From ZC4RG30 sp963726085 (GTDB lineage Bacteria > Pseudomonadota > Gammaproteobacteria > Steroidobacterales > Steroidobacteraceae), in assembly GCA_963726085.1 (NCBI GenBank), contig CAVSAR010000002.1, forward strand, positions 496,001 through 560,000: a stretch of DNA of 64,000 nucleotides, written 5' to 3'. The translations under genes and the position numbers were made by a program. Of the stretch, positions 52,809-62,566 are shown in pieces. The notes below the pieces were generated by a model. It searched no databases and was not told the DNA's origin. It worked only from the letters and a program-made list of their open reading frames with translations. Position 1 is the first letter of the stretch. The number at the start of each line of letters is the position of its first letter.

Positions 52809-53225
52809 TCACGGCTTGGCGCCAGTGTCTTCCCGGAGGCGTTCCCACAATCCGCGTGGCGTCAGCACTTCGAGTGGAACCTTTCCAATAACCTCAAGGA
52901 GGTCCTTGTCGCCTGTGACCAGCACCTGAGCCTTGCCTGAAATGGCCTCGGCCAGGACAGGCATGTCCGATTTGTCTCGAACTACGATCGAGACAGTCTT
53001 GGCCTTTGCCACGACCGAAGCTTCGGCCCGAAGCAGAGCTTCGAATTCGGCTGCGATCTCGTCGGGCACCCGCATCTTCTGCCTGAGCACCCTTCGAACT
53101 TCGGAGAGCACGGTCTCACCCACAATCAATTGGTGCTCGGCCAAAACAAGGTTGAACACGTCCGCGCAAAGCCCTCGGGTTGCGACGGCACTCACGAGCA
53201 CATTGGTGTCGAAGGCGACTCTCAC
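52809..53225 (-). CDS. PIN-domain toxin (COG1569-type)
   Basis: 138 residues from GTG 53225, which overlaps the antitoxin stop (GTGA). The PIN acids are visible: MRVAFDTNVLVSAV (Asp6), ETVLSEVRRVLRQKM (Glu), DKSDMPVLAEAISGKA (Asp) and LVTGDKDLLEV (Asp). The type with FDTNVLVSA is the putative-toxin PIN family COG1569, an Mg-dependent RNase. The codon use and base composition are clearly less GC-rich than the flanking cysS and folD, which suggests transfer. It is downstream of its antitoxin on the minus strand. Confidence 0.88.
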   Translation of the reverse strand: MRVAFDTNVLVSAVATRGLCADVFNLVLAEHQLIVGETVLSEVRRVLRQKMRVPDEIAAEFEALLRAEASVVAKAKTVSIVVRDKSDMPVLAEAISGKAQVLVTGDKDLLEVIGKVPLEVLTPRGLWERLREDTGAKP

Positions 53226-53452
53226 GAGACGTCGCGGAATACGTCCTCATCTGTCAGATACCCTCTGGCTTCTGCCAGGGGCATAATCCGGCGACGAAGA
53301 TCCTGGAATTGAACCAGCGCCAACTGGCGACGGACAGCCTCGCGCACGATCTCGCTTCGGCTAAGACCAGTGCGCTTTGCGGCCCGTGTAACCTGACGGT
53401 CTAACTCGGGATCCAGGCGAACGGTAAGTGCTGAGGATTTCATGTCATACAT
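53222..53452 (-). CDS. Ribbon-helix-helix (CopG/Arc-type) antitoxin
   Basis: 76 residues from ATG 53452 (MYDMKSSALTVRLDPELDRQ) or 73 from ATG 53443 (MKSSALTVRL). The RHH core is SALTVRLDPELDRQVTRAAK, then RTGLSRSEIVREAVRRQL. The tail ARGYLTDEDVFRDVS likely occupies the toxin cleft. It is first in the antitoxin-toxin pair and its start lies within a tandem-repeat operator. AT content is higher than in the chromosome around it. Confidence 0.87.
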   Translation of the reverse strand: MYDMKSSALTVRLDPELDRQVTRAAKRTGLSRSEIVREAVRRQLALVQFQDLRRRIMPLAEARGYLTDEDVFRDVS

Positions 53453-53461
53453 TGTAATACA
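53443..53461 (-). promoter_or_regulatory. Tandem 9-bp near-palindromes at the antitoxin start, likely autorepression operator
   Basis: On the plus strand the stretch is TGTCATACA, one T, TGTAATACA: two 9-mers differing at one base with a 10-bp period. Each resembles the palindrome TGTAnTACA. They cover the two candidate start codons. RHH antitoxins commonly bind such one-turn tandem sites. Function is inferred. Confidence 0.5.
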
Positions 53462-53465
53462 GATC

Positions 53466-53481
53466 GCGCCGTCTAACAAAC
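53466..53481 (+). repeat. Right 16-bp inverted repeat bounding the PIN/RHH module (contains GTCTAAC)
   Basis: GCGCCGTCTAACAAAC is the exact reverse complement of 52793-52808. GTCTAAC fits the integron inverse-core heptamer RYYYAAC and is followed by AA, as in many attC sites. The two repeats enclose 689 bp holding only the two-gene module. Confidence 0.9.
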
Positions 53482-53516
53482 AGTTGCAGCGGTCCGGGCT
53501 CAATTGAGTGCACGGC

Positions 53517-53537
53517 CGCGGGCGAAGACGGCCCGCG
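53517..53537. terminator. GC-rich hairpin between the TA module and folD
   Basis: CGCGGGC and GCCCGCG (7-bp arms, 7-nt loop GAAGACG) lie about 60 bp downstream of the folD stop on the minus strand. There is no T-run, so a true intrinsic terminator is doubtful. The rest of 53482-53599 shows no gene. Confidence 0.35.
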
Positions 53538-53599
53538 CCCAAGAATGTCAGTGGCGCTCGCGTGCTGATCCACGCGTCGCCGGCCGCCGAACGGGACGG

Positions 53600-54454
53600 C
53601 TAGGGGTTGCGCAGCCGGTAGGCCTCGAGCGTGTTCTGCATCAGCATGGCAATGGTCATCGGGCCCACACCGCCGGGCACCGGCGTGATGTAGGAGGCGC
53701 GCTCGCGCGCTGCGGCGAATTCCACGTCACCGACGATCTTGCCGTCCGGCAGGCGGTTGAGGCCCACGTCGATGACCACCGCGCCGGGCTTGATCCAGTC
53801 GCCCTTGACCATTTCCGGCTTGCCGATGCCGGCGACCACCAGGTCGGCGCGGCGCACATGGCCGGGAAGATCACGCGTGTTGCTATGGCAGATGGTCACG
53901 GTGGCGCTCTTCATCAGCAGCTCAAGGGCCATGGGCCGGCCGACGATGTTGGACTGGCCGATGACCACGGCATCCATGCCGCGCGGATCAATGCCTTCGT
54001 GTTCGAGCATCTTGATGCAGCCATAGGGCGTGCACGGACGCAGCCGCGGCGTGCGCTGGGCCAGCAGTCCTAGGTTTTCCGGATTGAAGCCGTCCACGTC
54101 CTTTTCAACCGCGATCGCATCGATCACGGCCTTGGAGGCGATTTGCTTGGGCACGGGCAACTGCACCAGGATGCCGTCGATGGCCGGGTCATCGTTGAGC
54201 GCGTGCACTGCGGCAAGGACCTCGGCCTGGGTGGCTGTCTCAGGCAGCAGCTTCACCAGCGAGTGCATGCCGGCGGCCTCGCAGGCCTGGTGCTTGTGGC
54301 GCACATAGATCTGCGACGCAGCGTCGGCGCCCACCAGCACCACTGCCAGCCCGGGCGGGCGCTTGCCGGCCGCGCGCAATGCCGTTACCTGGGCCTTGAT
54401 GGTCTCGCGCACTGCCAGCGCAATCGCCTTGCCGTCGATCAGTTTCGCAGTCAT
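53600..54454 (-). CDS. folD: Bifunctional methylenetetrahydrofolate dehydrogenase/cyclohydrolase
   Basis: 284 residues. FolD interconverts 5,10-methylene- and 10-formyl-THF with NADP. Motifs: GLAVVLVGADAASQIYVRHK with the catalytic Lys region, DGILVQLPVPKQI, PCTPYGCIKMLEHEGIDPRG, AVVIGQSNIVGRPMALELLM (NADP binding) and YITPVPGGVGPMTIAMLMQN. It lies next to cysS apart from the inserted TA cassette, and tRNA-Pro is divergent upstream. Confidence 0.96.
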   Translation of the reverse strand: MTAKLIDGKAIALAVRETIKAQVTALRAAGKRPPGLAVVLVGADAASQIYVRHKHQACEAAGMHSLVKLLPETATQAEVLAAVHALNDDPAIDGILVQLPVPKQIASKAVIDAIAVEKDVDGFNPENLGLLAQRTPRLRPCTPYGCIKMLEHEGIDPRGMDAVVIGQSNIVGRPMALELLMKSATVTICHSNTRDLPGHVRRADLVVAGIGKPEMVKGDWIKPGAVVIDVGLNRLPDGKIVGDVEFAAARERASYITPVPGGVGPMTIAMLMQNTLEAYRLRNP

Positions 54455-54502
54455 CCCGCAGCTCCCTATATCAAAACGGGCCGTAGGGTATCATTCCAAA
54501 AT

Positions 54503-54580
<78 letters not shown>

Positions 54581-54652
54581 TTACCTGTCCGGTCACACTT
54601 TTGAGGCAGTGGCCGGATGCTGCGGTGGCAGCTGGATTATCCTTTGTTGATT

Positions 54653-55471
54653 ATGACTGACCCGCAGTCCCCGCTGAACCAGCGCTATGGCGCCGCGGCC
54701 GCCCCGGCCGACGTGCGGTTCAACGACGTGCTGCAGTTGCTGCTCTCGCACCGCTCGGTGCGCGCCTACCTGCCGCAGCCCATACCCGAAGGCGTATTGC
54801 CGACCCTCATCGCGGCGGCCCAGTCAGCTTCCAGTTCCTCGAACCTGCAGGTGTGGAGCGTGGTGGCCGTGCAGGAGCCGCAGCGCAAAGCACGGCTGTC
54901 GGTGCTGGCCGGCAACCAGAAACATATTGTGCAGGCGCCGCTGTTCCTGGTGTGGCTGGCGGACCTGGCGCGCCTGGACCAGCAGGCAGCCCACCGTGGC
55001 CTCAAGGCCGAGGGCCTGGATTTCCTCGAGTCACTGTTGCTGGGCGTCATCGACTGCGCACTGGCGGCCCAGAATGCGGTGCTGGCGCTGGAGTCGATGG
55101 GCCTGGCCTGCGTGTATATCGGCGGCATCCGCAACCAGACCGAGGGGGTGGCCGCGGAGCTGGGTTTGCCGCCCAAGGTGTTCCCGGTATTTGGCATGTG
55201 CATCGGCTATCCGGACCCGGACCGGCCGGCCGCTGTCAAGCCGCGCCTGCCGCAGTCCGCGGTGCTGCATCTGGAGCAGTACGCGCTGGGCGCCCAGCAC
55301 GCCTCGGTCCAGCATTACGACCAGGTCATGGCCGATTTCTATGCGTCTCAGGGAATGCCTCAGGCGCAGTGGAGCCAGCACTCGGTCCGGCGGGTGCTGA
55401 CCCCGGGCGCCCTGCACGGGCGCGAGGATCTGGTCAGCGCGTTGAAGCGATTGGGCTTCGATCTGCGCTGA
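54653..55471 (+). CDS. NADPH-dependent flavin oxidoreductase (NfsA-like nitroreductase family)
   Basis: 272 residues from ATG 54653. The nitroreductase FMN fold is seen in LLLSHRSVRAYLPQPIPEG (arginine FMN contacts), AAAQSASSSSNLQVWSVVAV, LLGVIDCALAAQNAVLALES and GLACVYIGGIRNQTEGVAAE. The C-terminal VKPRLPQSAVLHLEQY continues the NfsA-type extension. Such enzymes reduce nitro compounds, quinones or flavins with two electrons; the natural substrate is unclear. It lies between tRNA-Pro and the tRNA-Arg cluster with no obvious partner. Confidence 0.9.
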   Translation: MTDPQSPLNQRYGAAAAPADVRFNDVLQLLLSHRSVRAYLPQPIPEGVLPTLIAAAQSASSSSNLQVWSVVAVQEPQRKARLSVLAGNQKHIVQAPLFLVWLADLARLDQQAAHRGLKAEGLDFLESLLLGVIDCALAAQNAVLALESMGLACVYIGGIRNQTEGVAAELGLPPKVFPVFGMCIGYPDPDRPAAVKPRLPQSAVLHLEQYALGAQHASVQHYDQVMADFYASQGMPQAQWSQHSVRRVLTPGALHGREDLVSALKRLGFDLR

Positions 55472-55477
55472 TTCGTA

Positions 55478-55500
55478 TATACTCCCGCCCCCCTAGCGGG
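55478..55500 (+). promoter_or_regulatory. Probable promoter -10 and GC-rich discriminator of the tRNA-Arg-His-Lys-Leu operon
   Basis: TATACT at 55478-55483 is followed by CCCGCCCCCCTAGCGGGGG. A GC-rich stretch right after the -10 box is the mark of stringently controlled tRNA promoters. No convincing -35 box was found. CCCCC/GGGGG also forms a short hairpin. Confidence 0.5.
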
Positions 55501-55559
55501 GGAGATTTTGAAGTGATCAGCCTGTGCATGACCGCATCGAGACGGTTGCCCTGAAACGG

Positions 55560-55635
55560 GCGCCCGTAGCTCAGTGGATAGAGCATCGGCCTTCTAAGCC
55601 GAGGGTAGCAGGTTCGAGTCCTGCCGGGCGCGCCA
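55560..55635 (+). tRNA. tRNA-Arg (anticodon TCT)
   Basis: 76 nt with CCA. Acceptor GCGCCCG/CGGGCGC, D-arm GCTC/GAGC, anticodon loop CTTCTAA (TCT, reads AGA), T-arm GCAGG-TTCGAGT-CCTGC. First of four tRNAs that lie just upstream of tig. Confidence 0.97.
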
Positions 55636-55659
55636 GACTGATCGCAAGATGTGTTCGAT

Positions 55660-55736
55660 GGTGGACGTAGCTCAGTTGGTAGAGCCCCGGATTGTGATTC
55701 CGGTTGTCGCGGGTTCGAGTCCCATCGTTCACCCCA
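55660..55736 (+). tRNA. tRNA-His (anticodon GTG)
   Basis: 77 nt including the extra G-1 at 55660, which faces the C73 discriminator, the identity element for HisRS. Acceptor GTGGACG/CGTTCAC with one G-T pair, anticodon loop TTGTGAT. The T-stem is GCGGG/CCCAT, which has a C-A mismatch at the second pair where a T-A pair is expected. CCA is encoded. Confidence 0.95.
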
Positions 55737-55745
55737 TTTTAAAAT

Positions 55746-55821
<76 letters not shown>

Positions 55822-55833
55822 TTTCCCGCTCTC

Positions 55834-55918
55834 GCGAAAGTGGCGGAACTGGTAGACGCGCTGGATTTAGGTTCCAGTGGGGTAACCCGTGAGAGTTCGA
55901 GTCTCTCCTTTCGCACCA
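55834..55918 (+). tRNA. tRNA-Leu (anticodon TAG)
   Basis: 85 nt with the long variable arm of tRNA-Leu (GTGGGGTAACCCGT). Acceptor GCGAAAG/CTTTCGC, anticodon loop TTTAGGT (TAG, reads CUA), T-arm GAGAG-TTCGAGT-CTCTC. CCA is encoded. It ends 47 bp before tig. Confidence 0.97.
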
Positions 55919-55965
55919 GCCCAGAGATGACAGTCCAGAGCAGAACGACAGACGAAGGATTTGCG

Positions 55966-57267
55966 ATGCAATTCACACTGACAAATACCTCCGGCCTCGG
56001 GCGCCGGATCGAGGTCGAGATTCCCCACACGCGCGTGGCCGGCGAGGTGGATCGCCGCCTGCGCGACCTGTCGCGCACGGCCAACATCCGCGGCTTTCGC
56101 AAGGGCAAGGTGCCGCTGCAGGTCATCAAGCAGCAGTACGGCGAGCAGGTGCGCGGGGATGCCGTCAATGAATTGATCCGCCAGTCCTATTCCGATGCCG
56201 TGGCCAAGGAAAACCTGCGCCCGGTGGGCGGACCTACCATCGAGCCCATCCAGATCGAGCCGGGCAGCGACCTCAAGTTCGCCGCCGTGTTCGAAGTGCT
56301 GCCGGAAATTACCGTCGGGGCGGTGGAGGGTTACCAGATCCAGCGCGCGGTGGCCGAGATTTCCGAGGCGGACATCGACGCCATGCTCGAGAGCATGCGT
56401 CGCCAGCAGGTGCGCTACCTGCCCGTGGAGCGCGCCAGTGTCAGCGGCGACCGGGTGACGGTGGACTTCCTGGGCAGGCTCGATGGCGTGGCCTTTGCCG
56501 GCGGCGAGGGCAAGGACATGGCCGTGGTCATCGGCTCCGGCCGCGCCGTGGCGGATTTCGAGGCCGCGCTGATTGGCGTGACCGCAGGGGAATCAAAGAC
56601 CGCCGCGGTGCGCTTTCCGGACAACTATGCCAGCCGCGACCTGGCCGGCAAGACCGCCCAGTTTGACCTCACGGTCAAGTCGGTCGAAGCCGAGGAACTG
56701 CCGCCCATCGACGACGCCTTCGCGGTGGCCTTTGGCCTGCGCGAAGGGGGCGTGCCGGCGCTGCGCGAGGAAGTGCGCAGCAGCATGCAGCGCGAGGCGG
56801 CCGAGGCGTCGCGCGCCAGGCTGCGCAACCAGGTATTCGAGACCCTGGCACGCGAGAACCCGGTGCAGGTGCCCCGCGCACTGGTGGACCAGCAGGTCCA
56901 GCAGATGCAGATCGACCTGATGCAGCGCACCGGCAACCAGGACGCCAGCCAGATTCCCTCGCGCGAGCCCTTTGAGGAACCGGCCCGGCGCCGCGTGATG
57001 CTGGGGCTGCTGATCGGCGAGCTGGTGCGCCGCGAAGGCATCAAGGCCGACCGGCAAAGCATGATCACCCGCCTGGATGAAATGGCCGCCGCCTACCCCA
57101 ATGCCGATGAAGTGCGCCGCGCCTACCTGCAGAACCAGGACGCGATGCGCCAGATCGAGACCGGCGTGCTGGAGGACCAGGTCGTGGACTGGGTGCTGGC
57201 GCGCGCCCGCGTGACCGACCAGCCAATCAGCTTCGCCGAACTCACCGGATTTGGCCGCCAGGGGTAG
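55966..57267 (+). CDS. tig: Trigger factor (ribosome-associated chaperone, peptidyl-prolyl isomerase)
   Basis: 433 residues from ATG 55966 with GAAGGA upstream; a longer frame reaches into tRNA-Leu. The N-terminal ribosome-binding domain has the signature GFRKGKVPLQV near residue 45. The FKBP-like PPIase domain covers about 155-245 (GDRVTVDFLGRLDGVAFAGG). The helical C-terminal domain forms the chaperone arms. Trigger factor shields nascent chains at the exit tunnel. The gene order tig-clpP-clpX-lon is the usual proteostasis cluster. Confidence 0.95.
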   Translation: MQFTLTNTSGLGRRIEVEIPHTRVAGEVDRRLRDLSRTANIRGFRKGKVPLQVIKQQYGEQVRGDAVNELIRQSYSDAVAKENLRPVGGPTIEPIQIEPGSDLKFAAVFEVLPEITVGAVEGYQIQRAVAEISEADIDAMLESMRRQQVRYLPVERASVSGDRVTVDFLGRLDGVAFAGGEGKDMAVVIGSGRAVADFEAALIGVTAGESKTAAVRFPDNYASRDLAGKTAQFDLTVKSVEAEELPPIDDAFAVAFGLREGGVPALREEVRSSMQREAAEASRARLRNQVFETLARENPVQVPRALVDQQVQQMQIDLMQRTGNQDASQIPSREPFEEPARRRVMLGLLIGELVRREGIKADRQSMITRLDEMAAAYPNADEVRRAYLQNQDAMRQIETGVLEDQVVDWVLARARVTDQPISFAELTGFGRQG

Positions 57268-57276
57268 AATGACGGC

Positions 57277-57900
57277 ATGAACGAAAAAGCCCTCAATCTA
57301 GTGCCCATGGTGGTGGAGCAGACGTCGCGTGGCGAACGCGCCTACGACATCTATTCCCGGTTGCTCAAGGACCGCGTGGTGTTCGCCGTGGGTCCAATCG
57401 AGGACTACTCGGCCAACGTCATCGTTGCCCAGCTGCTGTTCCTTGAATCGGAAAACCCGGACAAGGACATCGCGCTGTACGTCAACTCCCCCGGTGGGCA
57501 CGTGACCGCGGGCCTGGCCATCTACGACACCATGCAGTACATCAAGCCCGACGTATCGACCATCTGCATCGGCCAGGCCGCCAGCATGGGGGCCATCCTT
57601 CTGGCCGGTGGCGCCAAGGGCAAGCGTTTTGCACTGCCGCACTCGCGGGTGATGATTCACCAGCCCCTGGGCGGCATGCAGGGCCAGGCCGCGGACATGG
57701 AGATCCATGCACGCGAGATCCTGTACACCCGCGACCGCCTCAACGAGATCCTGGCCAAGCACACCGGCCAGTCCGTGGATCGGATCAAGAACGACACGGA
57801 TCGCGACAATTTCATGCGGGCCGAGGATGCGGTCAGCTACGGCCTCATCGATCGGGTGCTCTCGGATCGCGCCTCTTTGGCTGTCCCTGGCACCAAATAG
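57277..57900 (+). CDS. clpP: ATP-dependent Clp protease proteolytic subunit
   Basis: 207 residues. The catalytic triad is Ser103 (GQAASMGAILLAGG), His128 (PHSRVMIHQPLGG) and Asp177 (DTDRDNFM), with the spacing of E. coli ClpP. The propeptide region (about 1-13) is present. ClpP forms a two-ring tetradecamer that degrades proteins fed by ClpX. It is 9 bp after tig. A terminator-like hairpin follows at 57914. Confidence 0.97.
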   Translation: MNEKALNLVPMVVEQTSRGERAYDIYSRLLKDRVVFAVGPIEDYSANVIVAQLLFLESENPDKDIALYVNSPGGHVTAGLAIYDTMQYIKPDVSTICIGQAASMGAILLAGGAKGKRFALPHSRVMIHQPLGGMQGQAADMEIHAREILYTRDRLNEILAKHTGQSVDRIKNDTDRDNFMRAEDAVSYGLIDRVLSDRASLAVPGTK

Positions 57901-57913
57901 CCTTTCTGGTCGT

Positions 57914-57941
57914 CGCCCGGGCGTTTTGGCCGGGCGATTTT
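57914..57941 (+). terminator. Intrinsic terminator after clpP
   Basis: Arms CGCCCGG (57914-57920) and CCGGGCG (57930-57936) with a 9-nt loop, followed by ATTTT. It should end the tig-clpP transcript and leave clpX to its own promoter. Confidence 0.65.
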
Positions 57942-57978
57942 CCCCAGTAGTAACAATGCGTTATCGTGACGCACTGCT

Positions 57979-58008
57979 TTGCGTGCCGAGGCAGTGTCGT
58001 GCTATATA
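57979..58008 (+). promoter_or_regulatory. Predicted sigma-70-type promoter of clpX
   Basis: TTGCGT (57979-57984), an 18-bp spacer and TATATA (58003-58008). An inverted repeat CACTGC/GCAGTG (57972-57977 and 57991-57996) straddles the -35 box. The promoter would start mRNA near 58015, just before the clpX leader hairpin. Confidence 0.5.
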
Positions 58009-58017
58009 CATGGTGAG

Positions 58018-58035
58018 CCGGAAGGTTCCTTCCGG
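58018..58035 (+). promoter_or_regulatory. Hairpin in the clpX leader abutting the ribosome site
   Basis: CCGGAAGG and CCTTCCGG are separated by TT; a realistic RNA hairpin is CCGGAA/TTCCGG with loop GGTTCC. The last bases touch the Shine-Dalgarno GGAGGT (58035-58040). It could hide or expose the ribosome site or protect the 5' end. Confidence 0.5.
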
Positions 58036-58046
58036 GAGGTGAGTGG

Positions 58047-59378
58047 ATGAGCGACGACACCCGCGGACGCACTGACGACGGCAAGCTGCTGTATTGCTCC
58101 TTTTGCGGCAAGAGCCAGCACGAGGTGCGCAAGCTCATCGCCGGTCCCTCCGTGTTCGTCTGCGACGAGTGCGTCGAGCTGTGCAACGACATCATCCGCG
58201 AGGAACTCGAGGACAAGGCCGAGCGCTCGCGCGACAAGCTGCCCAAGCCCCAGGAAATCAAGTCGGTCCTCGATGAGTACGTCATCGGCCAGGAGCGCGC
58301 CAAGAAGACCCTGTCGGTGGCGGTCTACAACCACTACAAGCGGTTGCAGACCCGCAACACCGGCACCATCAAGGCCAAGGACGATGTCGAGATCGCCAAG
58401 AGCAACATCCTGCTGATCGGTCCCACCGGCAGCGGCAAGACGCTGCTGGCCGAGACCCTGGCGCGGCTGCTCAACGTGCCGTTCACCATCGCCGATGCCA
58501 CGACCCTCACCGAAGCCGGCTATGTGGGCGAGGACGTCGAGAACATCATCCAGAAGCTGCTGCAGAAATGCGATTACGACGTCGAGAAGGCGCAGACCGG
58601 CATCGTCTACATCGACGAGATCGACAAGATCTCGCGCAAGTCCGACAACCCGTCGATCACCCGTGACGTGTCCGGCGAGGGCGTGCAGCAGGCGCTGCTC
58701 AAGCTCATCGAGGGCACCATGGCTTCGGTCCCGCCCCAGGGCGGCCGCAAGCATCCGCAGCAGGAATTCCTGCAGGTCGATACTTCCAACATCCTGTTCA
58801 TCGTCGGCGGCGCGTTCTCCGGGCTGGACAAGGTGATCCTCAACCGCACGCAAAAGGGCGGCATCGGCTTTACCTCCGACGTGCGCAGCGTCAACACCCG
58901 CCCGCACGGCACGGACCTGTTCCACGACGTGGAGCCCGAGGACCTGGTCAAGTACGGCCTGATCCCGGAGTTCGTCGGCCGCCTGCCGGTGGTGGCAACC
59001 CTGGAAGAGCTGGACGAGAAGGCGCTGATCTCGATCCTCAAGGATCCGCGCAATGCGCTGACCAAGCAGTACCGGCGCCTGTTTGAAATGGACGGCGCGG
59101 AGCTGGAGTTCCGCGACGACGGACTGGCGGCCGTGGCGCGCAAGGCCATGGATCGCAAGACCGGTGCGCGCGGCCTGCGCACCATCCTCGAGAACATCCT
59201 GCTCGACACCATGTACCAGTTGCCCACGCTCAAGAACGTCAGCAAGGTGGTGGTGGACGAGAGCGTGGTCCTGGGCCATGCGCCGCCGTACGTGGTGTAC
59301 AAGTCCGAGGACGCGCGCACGGAAAAGCCGCATGCAGTGGATGAACCACGCCGTGCGACCGGGTCTGGTCACGGCTAG
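58047..59378 (+). CDS. clpX: ATP-dependent Clp protease ATP-binding subunit ClpX
   Basis: 443 residues. N-terminal zinc-binding domain: CSFCGKSQHEVRKLIAG and FVCDECVELC. AAA+ core: Walker A LIGPTGSGKTLLAETLARLL, Walker B TGIVYIDEIDKIS, pore loop in TEAGYVGEDVENI, and the IGF-type loop GGIGFTSDV that docks on ClpP. Arginine finger and sensor elements are in the LIPEFVGRLPVVATLEEL area. ClpX unfolds tagged substrates for ClpP. It is separated from clpP by 146 bp with a terminator and its own promoter. Confidence 0.97.
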   Translation: MSDDTRGRTDDGKLLYCSFCGKSQHEVRKLIAGPSVFVCDECVELCNDIIREELEDKAERSRDKLPKPQEIKSVLDEYVIGQERAKKTLSVAVYNHYKRLQTRNTGTIKAKDDVEIAKSNILLIGPTGSGKTLLAETLARLLNVPFTIADATTLTEAGYVGEDVENIIQKLLQKCDYDVEKAQTGIVYIDEIDKISRKSDNPSITRDVSGEGVQQALLKLIEGTMASVPPQGGRKHPQQEFLQVDTSNILFIVGGAFSGLDKVILNRTQKGGIGFTSDVRSVNTRPHGTDLFHDVEPEDLVKYGLIPEFVGRLPVVATLEELDEKALISILKDPRNALTKQYRRLFEMDGAELEFRDDGLAAVARKAMDRKTGARGLRTILENILLDTMYQLPTLKNVSKVVVDESVVLGHAPPYVVYKSEDARTEKPHAVDEPRRATGSGHG

Positions 59379-59409
59379 CGGAACCTCCAGGGTTCCAGTT
59401 CGTTCGCTC

Positions 59410-59438
59410 CTTGAAATCCGGTCGGCGGGGACGCATGT
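59410..59438 (+). promoter_or_regulatory. Predicted sigma-32 heat-shock promoter of lon
   Basis: CTTGAAA at 59410-59416 is an exact sigma-32 -35 box; after 14 bp, ACGCATGT at 59431-59438 matches six of eight positions of the CCCCATNT -10 box. Lon is a known heat-shock gene in E. coli. The start would be near 59445, 40 bp before the TTG start codon. Confidence 0.65.
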
Positions 59439-59484
59439 ACCCTAGAATCGCCGTAATTACGCCCGTGACCTTCCAGGAGCCCCC

Positions 59485-61920
<2,436 letters not shown>

Positions 61921-61930
61921 CACGCACTCC

Positions 61931-61959
61931 TTGCTACCGGCGTGTGCCTTGCCTAGACT
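61931..61959 (+). promoter_or_regulatory. Promoter of the tRNA-Val/tRNA-Asp unit
   Basis: TTGCTA (61931-61936), a 17-bp spacer, TAGACT (61954-61959) and then GC-rich ACGCGCCCTCGCGAGGG. The downstream bases form a perfect 14-bp palindrome GCCCTCGCGAGGGC (61964-61977). This is a typical stringent tRNA promoter layout. Confidence 0.6.
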
Positions 61960-62014
61960 ACGCGCCCTCGCGAGGGCCCGTAGGGGCCGCGGGATGTAGA
62001 TGGCGCAGTGACGA

Positions 62015-62090
62015 GGGTGCTTAGCTCAGCTGGTAGAGCGTCGCCCTTACAAGGCGAATGTCGGGGGTTCGATCCCCTCAGCACCCACCA
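62015..62090 (+). tRNA. tRNA-Val (anticodon TAC)
   Basis: 76 nt with CCA. Acceptor GGGTGCT/AGCACCC, D-arm GCTC/GAGC, anticodon stem TCGCC/GGCGA with loop CTTACAA (TAC), T-arm GGGGG-TTCGATC-CCCTC. Confidence 0.97.
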
Positions 62091-62114
62091 TTCCATCATC
62101 AGAGGTCTTGCAGC

Positions 62115-62191
62115 GGAGCGGTAGTTCAGCTGGTTAGAATACCGGCCTGTCACGCCGGGGGTCGCGGGTTCGAGTCCCGTCCGCTCCGCCA
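62115..62191 (+). tRNA. tRNA-Asp (anticodon GTC)
   Basis: 77 nt with CCA. Acceptor GGAGCGG/CCGCTCC, anticodon loop CTGTCAC (GTC), T-arm GCGGG-TTCGAGT-CCCGT. The housekeeping-like sequence stops here; the next genes are hipBA, so its 3' end is a candidate integration site. Confidence 0.97.
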
Positions 62192-62566
62192 GTCTTTGGC
62201 AAGACCAGAAGCGGAAACTTGTTGAGTTTCCGTCAGCTTAGGCGGCCCCACTGCTGAACGGGGTTCGCCGAACCCTGTTGTGCTGGCAAATCCGGTCGCG
62301 CGTGGGGCCGTTGGGGCGGCAATCGACGGGTTTGTGCCTGTGCCGCGGATGAATCATCCCTCGCCTGATCCTCGCCACGCCGGCGGACAACGCGCAGAAG
62401 ATTTTCGATTCGGGTGAGAACACCGGCCAGACGCTGCGCGGGCGCAAGGCTCGCATCGCTGCAGATCGCCGGCCGCCAATTACCCTCGGACTGCGTCTAT
62501 GTATATGTGATTGAAGACATGTTGTGGCGGTATTGGTCAAAATATGTCTCTAAACTCATAAACAGC
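62192..62566. other. Gene-free region between tRNA-Asp and hipBA
   Basis: No convincing gene. 62192-62500 is GC-rich and contains the palindromic pair GGGTTCG/CGAACCC at 62260-62274 and a short open stretch on the plus strand (reading LATPADNAQKIFDSGENTG) without a start or known relative, possibly a gene remnant. From about 62490 the sequence turns abruptly AT-rich, which continues to the hipB start and marks foreign DNA. Confidence 0.6.

Noticed and set aside
53466..53599. Complete integron attC site to the right of the TA module
   Set aside because: GTCTAAC is followed by no GTTRRRY heptamer within the next 120 bases, and no matching inner boxes were found.
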